The notes beneath the pieces are model-generated. The model saw only the letters and a program-made list of their open reading frames with translations, did not search any database and was not told the origin of the DNA. A DNA stretch of 16,689 bases from the NCBI GenBank assembly GCA_902766815.1, contig CACXEZ010000152.1:1-16689 (forward strand), in the 5' to 3' direction. This document shows, in pieces, positions 7,780 through 15,652 of this stretch. This DNA comes from an uncultured Erysipelotrichaceae bacterium. Its GTDB lineage: Bacteria > Bacillota_I > Bacilli_A > RF39 > UBA660. Position 1 is the stretch's first letter; each line of letters begins with the position of its first letter. Both the position numbers and the translations under genes were made by a program.

Positions 7780-8859
7780 ATGAAAGAAAAAATAACCAAA
7801 ATACTAAACTATTTTTTTAGTGGTTTTTCATTTTTAGCTAGCAAAAAAGTAATAGCGATTCTAGAACTTTCTCTATTTATTGCTTTATTAGATATAACTA
7901 CAGGATATCAAGAAGAATTAAAGAAAAAAGAATTAGATATGATCACTGAAAAACAAGAAATAAAAGTAAACACATACACTCAAGAAAAAAATGACTTTTA
8001 TGAAAATCCATCAACTGCAGCCGACGAATTAATGAATTGCTATAAAAAAAAGGTAGAAAGTAAAGACTTAAATGAAGAAATCAATACCAATATTAAAAAA
8101 ATAGAAGATTTATTTAATGAAAATAATGAACATTTTTCATTCCTTTATCAAGACTTATATAGTGGATTCACGGTATCTTATAATGAAGAATCCCCTATAT
8201 TTACAGCAAGTACTATCAAAGCTCCAGCAATGATTTATTTATATGAATTAGCAAGTAAAAATGAAATTGACTTAAATGAGGAACTAGTATATACCAGTAA
8301 TTTTTATAATGGCGGAAGTGGCATTTTACAAACGAAACCTCAAAATACCTCTTACAAAGTAGAGGAGTTAATTGAATATGCTATACATGATAGTGATAAT
8401 ATTGCATATGCCATGTTGATGAATCGTTATGGAAGAGAAAATATCTTAAAATTTTGGAGTGAATTAGGAACAAAAAATATCTTTACCCTAAATACCATTT
8501 GGGGTGTCACTAGTGCTAAAGACGCCTCTATTTATATGAATGAGCTATATCGTTTTTATCAAGAAGATAAAATATATGGAAAAAAATTGATGGAATATTT
8601 CCAAAATTCAACATGGAAATTAATTACCAACAAAGAAGGATATTTCAACACAGCAAGCAAAGGAGGATGGAGTGGTAAGGCCATTCATGATGTAGCAATC
8701 ATCTTTGAAAAAAATCCTTATATTCTAGTCATCATGAGCAATACAGGGGAAAGTAATTATACATACCTATTTAATAACACAAGCAAATTAGCAGGTAATC
8801 TACATGAAGCATACTGGAAATATAAACAAGAAGAGTGTAGTAAAATAAAGCAATACTAA
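7780..8859 (+). CDS. Membrane-anchored class A beta-lactamase-like serine protein, probably not a lactamase
   Basis: 359 residues. One membrane anchor (about 22-40) is followed by a charged linker and an extracytoplasmic class A beta-lactamase fold. Visible motifs are the nucleophile motif STIK (S144, K147), SDN (205-207), and SKGGWSG (K294-G295-G296) where KTG is expected. In the omega-loop region the sequence NIFTLN aligns with the class A ExxLN motif, keeping L237 and N238 but with I234 at the position of the deacylating Glu166. That loss would allow acylation but not turnover, so a cell-wall-related acyl enzyme or sensor is more likely than drug resistance. The alignment is by eye. The start is preceded by AAGG (7762-7765) in a TAAGGTTGGTAAG context. 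No terminator is visible downstream, so some transcripts may run into the GH31-like gene. Confidence 0.75.
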   Translation: MKEKITKILNYFFSGFSFLASKKVIAILELSLFIALLDITTGYQEELKKKELDMITEKQEIKVNTYTQEKNDFYENPSTAADELMNCYKKKVESKDLNEEINTNIKKIEDLFNENNEHFSFLYQDLYSGFTVSYNEESPIFTASTIKAPAMIYLYELASKNEIDLNEELVYTSNFYNGGSGILQTKPQNTSYKVEELIEYAIHDSDNIAYAMLMNRYGRENILKFWSELGTKNIFTLNTIWGVTSAKDASIYMNELYRFYQEDKIYGKKLMEYFQNSTWKLITNKEGYFNTASKGGWSGKAIHDVAIIFEKNPYILVIMSNTGESNYTYLFNNTSKLAGNLHEAYWKYKQEECSKIKQY

Positions 8860-8895
8860 GTCACTAAAAAACATAAAAAAATAATTACGGGTTAA

Positions 8896-8926
8896 GATTG
8901 TAAATCAAGAAGTTTTGTTATATAAT
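8896..8926 (+). promoter_or_regulatory. Sigma-A promoter of the GH31-like gene, near copy of 7715-7745
   Basis: TTGTAA (8898-8903) and TATAAT (8921-8926) are 17 bases apart. The block matches 7715-7745 at 26 of 31 positions, in the same register relative to the -10 box, including GATTGT-n-AATCAA and TTATATAAT. The -35 dyad is partly kept (GATT-gta-AATC). Confidence 0.75.
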
Positions 8927-8972
8927 AAAATTAAGAATAACAAGTAAAAAGAATAAGAAGGGAGGAAAAGTT

Positions 8973-11342
8973 ATGAACTCGATAGGACAATATTTTGCAA
9001 ACAGTCAAGAAGATGCCATCAGTATCAAAGAAAATATTATTCAAGGAAAAAAATTTCGTTTCACCCTTCTTACTGATCGCTTGATTAGACTAGAATATAA
9101 TGAAAAAGGAACATTCGAAGATAGACCAACCAATAGAGTAATCTTCAGAAGATTCCCTAAAGTAAATTTTACAATAAGTCAAAGTGAAATGATTATGCAA
9201 CTAACAACAAGTTATTTTACAGTTGCTTATGTAAAAGATAAACCATTCACAAGCGGAAAACTAGCACCGGGAAGTAATCTAAAAATCACCTTAAATAATA
9301 CAGAACATTCTTGGTATTACGGGCACCCAGAAGCCAGAAATTTTGGTGGTATCCCTTATTCACTAGATGATTTTAATGGCAAATTAAAATTAGAAAAAGG
9401 CTTATATTCAACCGATGGGTTTGCCATCCTAGATGATAGCCATTCCTATGTAATAGACACAAATGGCAATTTTTTAAAAAGAGAAAGCAAAGCCGCAGAT
9501 ATCTATGTTTTCATGTATAGAAAAGACCTAGGGCTATGTCTAAAAGACTATTATACTTTAACAGGATATCCCATGCTAATTCCAAGATATGCGCTAGGTA
9601 CTTGGTGGTATAAAAACGAATCCTATACCAATAAAGAATTAGAAGAACTACTGATAAATTTTAAAGAAGAAGACATCAATATTTCTACTATCCTATTAGG
9701 AAAAAACACTCTAAGTAAAAACGACCCTTTAAATATTGATGAAAAAAAATTAAATATAACTTCCCTAAAACAAACCTGTAACCACTATGGTGTAAGATTA
9801 GGCTTAACTACCGACCCATTACTACCAATAAAAGAAAAATCAGTAACATATCAAAATCTACAAAATATGGGATTAAATATAAAAGGGGATTATTCTTTTC
9901 TACCAATAGATAATCAGAAATTAAATCTCTACGATTCATTAGGACTGAAATCATGGATGAATTTAGGAATTGATACAATTAATATAGATTACAACAACAT
10001 CAAAGATAAAGATACTCTATCATTATTGAATCATCACGCTTATGCCATGTATGGTTTACTCCAAAATAAAAGAGGGACGATTCTAACTAGAAATCATGAT
10101 TTATCAATCCACAAAGATGGTGTGGTATTTGCAGGAAACACATTAGTAGATTGGAATACTTTAGCAATTTTACCTAGGTATTTTCAAACAGCATCCAATA
10201 ATGCTCTAAGTTATATAGCTACCCCCATAGGCGGATACTATGGTGGAGTTGAAAATTTTGAATTATACATACGATATATCCAATTAGGAGTATTCAGTCC
10301 TATGTTAATACTAGCAAGTGATACAGGAAAATATTATAAAAGAGAACCATGGCGTTGGAATGAATCTCAATCTGAAATCATCAAAAAATATTTAAATCTA
10401 AGAAATAAACTAATTCCATATATCTATACAGAAGATTACATTTACAGCAAGAGTGGCAGTCCACTAATTCAACCACTTTATTATAAGTATCCTAAAATAT
10501 ATGATGAGCCAAATTATAGAAGTCAATACTTCTTTGGTAGTGTCATGTTAGTATGTCCCATTATCAAAAAGAAAAACTCTGTAATGAATCGCGTTGTACA
10601 AAGAATGTTCATCCCAGAAGGAACCTGGTATGAATTAGAAAGTGGGAAAAAATTTTTAGGGAATAAATATTACACAAGCTTTTATAAAGATGAAGATTAC
10701 CCAGTTTTTGTAAGACAAGGTTCAATTATCGTCATGTCCTTAAATAACACAACAGAAATACCTAATGATTTAGAAATAGTAGTATTCCCTGGGAATGATG
10801 GCACCTATCAATTATATGAAGATGATGGAATAAGTAATAATTATAAAAACGGCACCTTTTCTGTCACAAATTTCACCTTCAAATATCAATTAAATCAATA
10901 TGAACTGACTATTCAAAATGCAGGCAATCCAGGATTAATACCACCAACAAGGAACTATAAGATTCGCTTCAAAAACGCAAAAGCAACCAATATCGTTGCA
11001 CAAAGTGGAGGAATAAATCTATCAGGAAAGAGTTACTTAGAAAAAAATGATTTAGTAGTAGAATTACCAAATGTTTCAACCACAAACATATGTACCATCA
11101 CAGTCCAAAGCGAAGGAATTATAGAAAACTCTACGGAACGTTTAATCAATGATGATATTAAAGGAATATTAGAAGACTTAGAAATAGAAACCACTCTAAA
11201 AGAAAAGATAGATGCAATTCTATTCGGAACATTACCAATAAATAAGAAAAGAATTGCCATACGTAAGTTAAAAAGATCAAAATTGGAACCAAAATTTATT
11301 AAAATATTCTTAAATTTACTTGAATATATTGAAACAGTTTAG
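8973..11342 (+). CDS. GH31 glycosidase-like protein with degenerate active site
   Basis: 789 residues with no signal peptide, so cytoplasmic. The layout is that of GH31 alpha-glucosidase relatives: an N-terminal beta-sandwich (about 1-200, with YSTDGFAILDDSHSYV), a TIM barrel beginning at PRYALGTWWY (about 205), and C-terminal beta domains with FIPEGTWYELESG and YEDDG. A helical tail (about 725-789) follows. Compared with active relatives most catalytic positions differ: the strand usually reading iDmDW is ILLGKN (240-245); the GFSGD acid/base motif is FAGN with N389; HDIGG is TPIGG with P418; and SPxMRLHS is SPMLILAS with I446 and A448. Only the nucleophile position (GIDTINIDYNN, D339) seems kept. 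A binding or regulatory role is inferred; reduced or altered activity is possible. The ribosome site GGGAGG is strong. A leuS promoter overlaps its 3' end. Confidence 0.82.
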   Translation: MNSIGQYFANSQEDAISIKENIIQGKKFRFTLLTDRLIRLEYNEKGTFEDRPTNRVIFRRFPKVNFTISQSEMIMQLTTSYFTVAYVKDKPFTSGKLAPGSNLKITLNNTEHSWYYGHPEARNFGGIPYSLDDFNGKLKLEKGLYSTDGFAILDDSHSYVIDTNGNFLKRESKAADIYVFMYRKDLGLCLKDYYTLTGYPMLIPRYALGTWWYKNESYTNKELEELLINFKEEDINISTILLGKNTLSKNDPLNIDEKKLNITSLKQTCNHYGVRLGLTTDPLLPIKEKSVTYQNLQNMGLNIKGDYSFLPIDNQKLNLYDSLGLKSWMNLGIDTINIDYNNIKDKDTLSLLNHHAYAMYGLLQNKRGTILTRNHDLSIHKDGVVFAGNTLVDWNTLAILPRYFQTASNNALSYIATPIGGYYGGVENFELYIRYIQLGVFSPMLILASDTGKYYKREPWRWNESQSEIIKKYLNLRNKLIPYIYTEDYIYSKSGSPLIQPLYYKYPKIYDEPNYRSQYFFGSVMLVCPIIKKKNSVMNRVVQRMFIPEGTWYELESGKKFLGNKYYTSFYKDEDYPVFVRQGSIIVMSLNNTTEIPNDLEIVVFPGNDGTYQLYEDDGISNNYKNGTFSVTNFTFKYQLNQYELTIQNAGNPGLIPPTRNYKIRFKNAKATNIVAQSGGINLSGKSYLEKNDLVVELPNVSTTNICTITVQSEGIIENSTERLINDDIKGILEDLEIETTLKEKIDAILFGTLPINKKRIAIRKLKRSKLEPKFIKIFLNLLEYIETV

Positions 11343-11348
11343 TATAAT
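11320..11348 (+). promoter_or_regulatory. Sigma-A promoter of the leuS T-box operon
   Basis: TTGAAT (11320-11325) and TATAAT (11343-11348) are 17 bases apart. The promoter lies across the stop codon of the GH31-like gene, and transcription would start near 11355, just before the T-box leader. Confidence 0.65.
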
Positions 11349-11354
11349 AAACTA

Positions 11355-11556
11355 AGAGAAAAACGAAGAAAATGGGAGTAGTAATAAGAAAAAATTTTAA
11401 AAGAGAGTAAGTGGCTGGTGAAAACTTATAAGATTTATCTTATGAACTTACCTATTGAGTTGCAAATAAAGCCGGGAATAATCCGTTATCCAATTAAGAA
11501 AAAAATAGGATGGTACCGCGTTCACACGCTCCTTGATAAAGTACCATCCTTTTTAT
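11355..11556 (+). ncRNA. T-box leader (tRNA-Leu-sensing) of the leuS operon
   Basis: The conserved T-box AGGATGGTACCGCG is at 11507-11520. The antiterminator reads AGGA (11507-11510) and GCG (11518-11520) paired with CGC (11527-11529) and TCCT (11530-11533), leaving the 7-base bulge TGGTACC. The bulge starts TGGT, complementary to a tRNA 3' end ACCA, which fits the A discriminator of tRNA-Leu. In Stem I an AGTA element (about 11377-11380), an AGAGA/GGTG apical region (11402-11421) and GAAC (11444-11447) are seen. The specifier after GAA is CTT or, one base later, TTA (11448-11450); both are leucine codons. Uncharged tRNA-Leu should stabilise the antiterminator and raise leuS expression. Confidence 0.92.
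11507..11556 (+). terminator. T-box regulated terminator
   Basis: AGGATGGTAC (11507-11516) pairs perfectly with GTACCATCCT (11541-11550), followed by a T-run. It is mutually exclusive with the antiterminator because both use the T-box sequence. Confidence 0.92.
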
Positions 11557-11574
11557 TTGAAAGGGTGTGATAAT

Positions 11575-11925
11575 ATCAAAATATTATTAGAATACATAAT
11601 TGTCTTTATCGCAATTTGGCTCATGAATTATTTTATATTCATCAAGAATAAATTAAAGTATAACAAGAAAAATACTCCTACTGAATTACTATATCTAAAA
11701 AAAATATACAACATTGACATAAAGAAAATAAATTATAAAAATTTTGTTTATACCTATACATTAATCAATAGCTTTATTATATCAACACTTTATATTGTAT
11801 TAATGTATTTATTAGATAATTGGATTTTAAGAATTATCATAGGAATCATTCTATTAATCTTAATGATTATTATCTGTTATGGCTTTTTAGGCCGATACTA
11901 CTTAAAGAAAGAAGGAAGAAAATAA
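11575..11925 (+). CDS. Small membrane protein of unknown function in the leuS operon, probable ATC start
   Basis: 116 residues if started at ATC 11575. Membrane segments lie at the N-terminus ([20 protein letters not shown]) and at about 58-105 (two hydrophobic stretches, one including [18 protein letters not shown]). Between them is a charged cytoplasmic or external loop with [20 protein letters not shown], and a basic C-terminal tail follows. No ATG, GTG or TTG in frame lies suitably after the ribosome site AAGGGTG (11561-11567); ATC 11575 is 7 bases beyond it and gives an N-terminus beginning xKILLEYII. The next ATG (11623) would delete half of the first membrane segment and has no ribosome site; TTG codons at 11533 and 11557 lie before the ribosome site. 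It is leucine-T-box controlled, and its stop overlaps the leuS start (TAATG). I do not recognise its function. Confidence 0.65.
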   Translation: MKILLEYIIVFIAIWLMNYFIFIKNKLKYNKKNTPTELLYLKKIYNIDIKKINYKNFVYTYTLINSFIISTLYIVLMYLLDNWILRIIIGIILLILMIIICYGFLGRYYLKKEGRK

Positions 11926-14315
11926 TGTATAATTATAAAAAAATAGAAAAGAAATGGCAAGAAAGATGGGATAGGGATAAAACTTTTAAAACAGACATTC
12001 ATGATTTTACAAAACCAAAATATTATGTTCTAGACATGTTCCCATATCCTTCAGGTGTAGGACTTCACGCAGGACATCCTGAAGGATATACAGCAACTGA
12101 TATCATATCGCGTATGAAAAGAATGCAAGGATATAACGTTTTACATCCAATGGGATTTGATTCATTTGGTCTACCTGCTGAGCAATTTGCTATTACTACA
12201 GGAAATCATCCTGAAAAATTCACAAAACAAAATATAGAAACTTTTAAAGATCAACTTAAAATGTTAGGACTTAGTTACGACTGGGATAGAGAACTATCTA
12301 CATCAGATCCAAAATTCTATAAATGGACACAGTGGATATTCAAACAGTTATTTTTAGATGGTTATGCAAAATGTATAGATATGCCAGTAAATTGGTGTGA
12401 AGAATTAGGAACCGTTTTAGCAAATGATGAAGTAATTGATGGAAAAAGTGAAAGAGGAGGATATCCTGTAATTCGTAAAAATATGAAACAATGGGTTATT
12501 GATATTCCAGCTTTTGCAGAAAAATTACTTTCAGGTTTAGACAAAATAGATTGGCCGGAATCAACCAAAGAGATTCAAAGAAATTGGATTGGAAAAAGCA
12601 TAGGAGCACATGTAAAATTTAAAATTAAAAACACAGATGAAATATTCACTGTATTTACAACAAGATGTGATACGCTATTTGGAGCAACTTATTGTGTATT
12701 AGCACCAGAACATAAATTAGTAGATATCATAACAACAAAAGAACAAAAACAGCAAGTAGAAGAATATAAAAAGATATGTTCTACAAAATCAGACTTAGAA
12801 AGAACAGAATTAAATAAAGAAAAAACTGGTGTATTTACAGGAGCTTATGCTATTAATCCCGTCAATGGCAAAGAAATACCAATATGGATCAGTGACTATG
12901 TACTTGCAACCTATGGAACCGGAGCCATCATGGCCGTTCCAGCCCACGATGACAGAGATTATGAATTTGCAAAAAAATTTAACTTAGATATTATTCAAGT
13001 AATCGAAGGAGAAGACATTAGTACGGCCGCCTATACTGGTGATGGTTTACATATAAATTCTGAATTTCTAAATGGACTAAATAAAGAAGATGCCATAAAT
13101 CAAATGATAATTTGGTTAGAAAAAAATCAATGTGGCAGTAAACAAGTTAATTATAGGTTAAGAGAATGGATCTTTGCAAGACAAAGATACTGGGGGGAAC
13201 CAATTCCTATCATTCACTTAGAAAATGGAAAAGATATTGTATTAACAGATGAAGAATTACCATTAATTCTTCCAACGTTAAAAGATTATAAAGGAAAAAA
13301 TGGTAAAGCTCCATTAGAAAATGCAGAAGATTGGGTGAATGTAGAAGTGGATGGAATCAAAGGAAAAAGAGAAACTTCAACAATGCCAGGAAGTGCAGGC
13401 TCAAGTTGGTATTTCCTTCGTTACATTGATCCACATAACGATGAATGCTTAGCAGAACAAGAGTTACTAAAACATTGGATGCCAGTAGACCTTTATATAG
13501 GTGGCCCAGAGCACGCAGTTGGACACTTGTTATATTCTAGAATGTGGAATCATTATTTATACGATAAGGGATTGGTGCCAGTAGAAGAACCTTTTAAAAA
13601 ATTAGTACATCAAGGAATGATTTTAGGAGCAAATGGCATTAAAATGGGGAAAAGATTTCCTGAATATGTAGTAAATCCTAATGATATTGTAAATGACTAC
13701 GGAGCAGATACACTAAGACTATATGAAATGTTTATGGGACCACTTGAATCAGATAAACCATGGAGTGATGAAGGGGTAGAAGCATCTAAAAAATTCCTAG
13801 AAAGAGTCTGGAGAATTTTTGAAAGTGATAAAGTACAAGAAAAAGAAAATAGTAATCTTGAAAAAATATACCATCAAACTGTAAAAAAAGTAACAGAAGA
13901 TTATGAGAAATTAAGCTTTAATACTGCCATAAGTCAATTAATGATATTTACAAACGCCGTATATAAAGAAGAAGTATTTCCAAAAGAATATGCAGAAGGG
14001 TTCATTAAATTATTAAACCCAATAGCACCATTTATCACAGAAGAAATTTGGGAAATGCTTGAACACTCAGAAACAATTACATACGAAACCTGGCCAACCT
14101 ATGATGAATCCAAAACAATTGATGAAGATTTAGAAATAGGTGTCCAAGTAAATGGTAAATTAAGAGGAACGATTCACATAAAAAAAGATGAAGATAAAAG
14201 TGTAGTAGAATCTATTGCTAAAGAAGAAGCTAACGTAAAGAAACATTTAGAAGGAAAAGAAATCATCAAAGTGATTGTAGTACCAAACAGGATTGTAAAT
14301 ATCGTAGTAAAATAA
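11925..14315 (+). CDS. leuS: Leucyl-tRNA synthetase
   Basis: 796 residues, charging tRNA-Leu in the cytoplasm. The start at ATG 11925 gives the usual [15 protein letters not shown] opening; GAAGGAAG is just upstream and the ATG overlaps the preceding stop by one base. HIGH motif: HAGH (H48-H51) in [15 protein letters not shown]. The CP1 editing domain is complete, with [12 protein letters not shown] and [16 protein letters not shown], where the aspartate that holds the mischarged amino acid is kept. [13 protein letters not shown] and the Leu-specific [16 protein letters not shown] are present. The KMSKS loop is KMGKR (573-577) followed by [13 protein letters not shown] believe this variant is shared by a branch of clostridial enzymes, so it is not taken as inactivating. 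The C-terminal domain ends in [11 protein letters not shown]. Expression is set by the T-box leader. Confidence 0.97.
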   Translation: MYNYKKIEKKWQERWDRDKTFKTDIHDFTKPKYYVLDMFPYPSGVGLHAGHPEGYTATDIISRMKRMQGYNVLHPMGFDSFGLPAEQFAITTGNHPEKFTKQNIETFKDQLKMLGLSYDWDRELSTSDPKFYKWTQWIFKQLFLDGYAKCIDMPVNWCEELGTVLANDEVIDGKSERGGYPVIRKNMKQWVIDIPAFAEKLLSGLDKIDWPESTKEIQRNWIGKSIGAHVKFKIKNTDEIFTVFTTRCDTLFGATYCVLAPEHKLVDIITTKEQKQQVEEYKKICSTKSDLERTELNKEKTGVFTGAYAINPVNGKEIPIWISDYVLATYGTGAIMAVPAHDDRDYEFAKKFNLDIIQVIEGEDISTAAYTGDGLHINSEFLNGLNKEDAINQMIIWLEKNQCGSKQVNYRLREWIFARQRYWGEPIPIIHLENGKDIVLTDEELPLILPTLKDYKGKNGKAPLENAEDWVNVEVDGIKGKRETSTMPGSAGSSWYFLRYIDPHNDECLAEQELLKHWMPVDLYIGGPEHAVGHLLYSRMWNHYLYDKGLVPVEEPFKKLVHQGMILGANGIKMGKRFPEYVVNPNDIVNDYGADTLRLYEMFMGPLESDKPWSDEGVEASKKFLERVWRIFESDKVQEKENSNLEKIYHQTVKKVTEDYEKLSFNTAISQLMIFTNAVYKEEVFPKEYAEGFIKLLNPIAPFITEEIWEMLEHSETITYETWPTYDESKTIDEDLEIGVQVNGKLRGTIHIKKDEDKSVVESIAKEEANVKKHLEGKEIIKVIVVPNRIVNIVVK

Positions 14316-14345
14316 ACAAGAGCATTACAAAAAACTCTTGTTTTT
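14314..14345 (+). terminator. Terminator of the leuS operon
   Basis: AAACAAGAG (14314-14322) and CTCTTGTTT (14335-14343) form a 9-base stem followed by a T-run. The stem begins at the leuS stop codon. Confidence 0.85.
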
Positions 14346-14375
14346 CACACACTGCACTAAAAAATTAATTAAAAG

Positions 14376-14405
14376 TTGACAAAAAAACAATTTTAATGTT
14401 AAAAT
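14376..14405 (+). promoter_or_regulatory. Strong sigma-A promoter
   Basis: A perfect TTGACA (14376-14381) and TAAAAT (14400-14405) are 18 bases apart, just before the gene starting at 14432. The mRNA leader would be about 20 bases. Confidence 0.75.
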
Positions 14406-14431
14406 ACTAACCAATAAAAAGGGGGATGTCA

Positions 14432-15607
14432 ATGACACAAGCCAAATACAATGAATTAATAGAAAAAATACAAAATTGTCTAAATACTTATAAAAAAACA
14501 AATTATCAAACCAATAAAATAACACTATATTTAGCTAATGGAGAAGCATTAAATATAAGATTTCCTAAAAATGGCATAGCACACTTATTAGGAGTAAATA
14601 TAGAATATTTAAAACTATCTAATTTATTTAGAAAGAATATGAACACTTATGAATGCTTAGAATACTTTTTAGAGAATTCTTACACATTTTCTAAATTAAT
14701 TTTTCATGACAACAAATTAAATACAGAAGAAATTTTTTCTAAAAATATTGAAGAAAAATTATCCTCATTCTGGGAAAATATTCGTATAAGATCAGATGAC
14801 TTAATAGCGGTGGTAAAATATGACAGGGAAAAAGCTTATCAATCCGAATTACCTATCGATGTATCAGACTATTTCATCATAAGAAGAAAAAGTGGTAGCT
14901 ATTTTGTTTTAGGATTAAAGAATAACGAAGAAAAAGGTCTAGCATATGTACCAACAACATCAAGAAGATATGAAGAATACCAAGAATACGATGAACTAAT
15001 GGCAAGAATTGCTTATAAACAAGAATTAACTTATATAAATAGTGAAAAAATAGAAAATGAAGATAAAAACTATCATCAAAATTTTCACACGAGTAAAGAT
15101 GTAAAAACCGAAAGAACAGATCACCTAATTAACTTAGGAAAAAAATATTCTGCCAGTGTATCAGTAGCCAATGACTATTTATATTCTTTAAGAAAAAATA
15201 AAATCCAAATACAAGAAAGTGAAATGAATATTGAAGTATTATCTTTACTAAAAGATGCCATAAAAAATGGAGAAGTACTAGATATAGAAAAATTAGAAAT
15301 AAAAACATCAATCAGACCATCAATCACAGATTTAATTAATTTATGTAATGATATAATTTGTTCGAATAATAAAAATGCCCTTATCAGTTATTCTACTGTA
15401 GCAGAAGAAAACAAAAACTTAAAAGAAGAATTATGTCAATTAAAACAATCAATACTTAAAATAAAAGAAGAAAATAATACATTAAGAAATAAATTACTAG
15501 ACGAAGAAATAATAAAAGAAACCTATCAAAAACAATTAAATATTTATGAAGAAGCCTATCAAAAAGCAAGAAAATTAACGATACCAAAAAATGCAGAAAA
15601 AAATTAG
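14432..15607 (+). CDS. Unknown protein: possible PBECR-like N-terminal domain plus C-terminal coiled coil
   Basis: 391 residues, soluble, with no signal peptide or membrane segment. ATG 14426 directly abuts the ribosome site GGGGG (14421-14425), so ATG 14432 is chosen. The N-terminal region (about 1-210) contains LNIRFPKNGIAHLLGVN, with H51-L-L-G54, then a DYFIIRRKSGSYFVLGL strand pair and a YVPTTSRRY segment. From memory this order resembles PBECR4-type (phage-associated barnase/EndoU/colicin/RelE superfamily) domains, in which an HLLG motif follows a short beta strand; this is unverified. The middle (about 210-305) is charged and helical. Residues about 320-385 (ENKNLKEELCQLKQ and onward) form a heptad-rich coiled coil, suggesting oligomerisation. 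It has its own promoter and terminator; no antitoxin-like partner is adjacent, and the neighbour on the right converges. Confidence 0.6.
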   Translation: MTQAKYNELIEKIQNCLNTYKKTNYQTNKITLYLANGEALNIRFPKNGIAHLLGVNIEYLKLSNLFRKNMNTYECLEYFLENSYTFSKLIFHDNKLNTEEIFSKNIEEKLSSFWENIRIRSDDLIAVVKYDREKAYQSELPIDVSDYFIIRRKSGSYFVLGLKNNEEKGLAYVPTTSRRYEEYQEYDELMARIAYKQELTYINSEKIENEDKNYHQNFHTSKDVKTERTDHLINLGKKYSASVSVANDYLYSLRKNKIQIQESEMNIEVLSLLKDAIKNGEVLDIEKLEIKTSIRPSITDLINLCNDIICSNNKNALISYSTVAEENKNLKEELCQLKQSILKIKEENNTLRNKLLDEEIIKETYQKQLNIYEEAYQKARKLTIPKNAEKN

Positions 15608-15637
15608 ACTAAAAAAAGTTATTTAGTCTAATTTTTT
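15598..15637. terminator. Bidirectional terminator between two convergent genes
   Basis: A perfect 16-base inverted repeat: arm AAAAAATTAGACTAAA (15598-15613), an 8-base loop, and arm TTTAGTCTAATTTTTT (15622-15637). It contains the stop codon of the plus-strand gene and lies just beyond the minus-strand gene ending at 15653. Confidence 0.9.
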
Positions 15638-15652
15638 ATATGATAAAACCTC

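Noticed and set aside
11820..11924. A TTG start that would extend leuS by 35 residues
   Set aside because: The extension reads through the end of the upstream membrane gene in another frame; the canonical LeuRS N-terminus begins at ATG 11925 with a ribosome site just before it.
13641..13655. KMGKR in LeuRS as evidence of a broken synthetase
   Set aside because: All other motifs, length and T-box control are intact and the variant seems to occur in related enzymes, so inactivation is unlikely.
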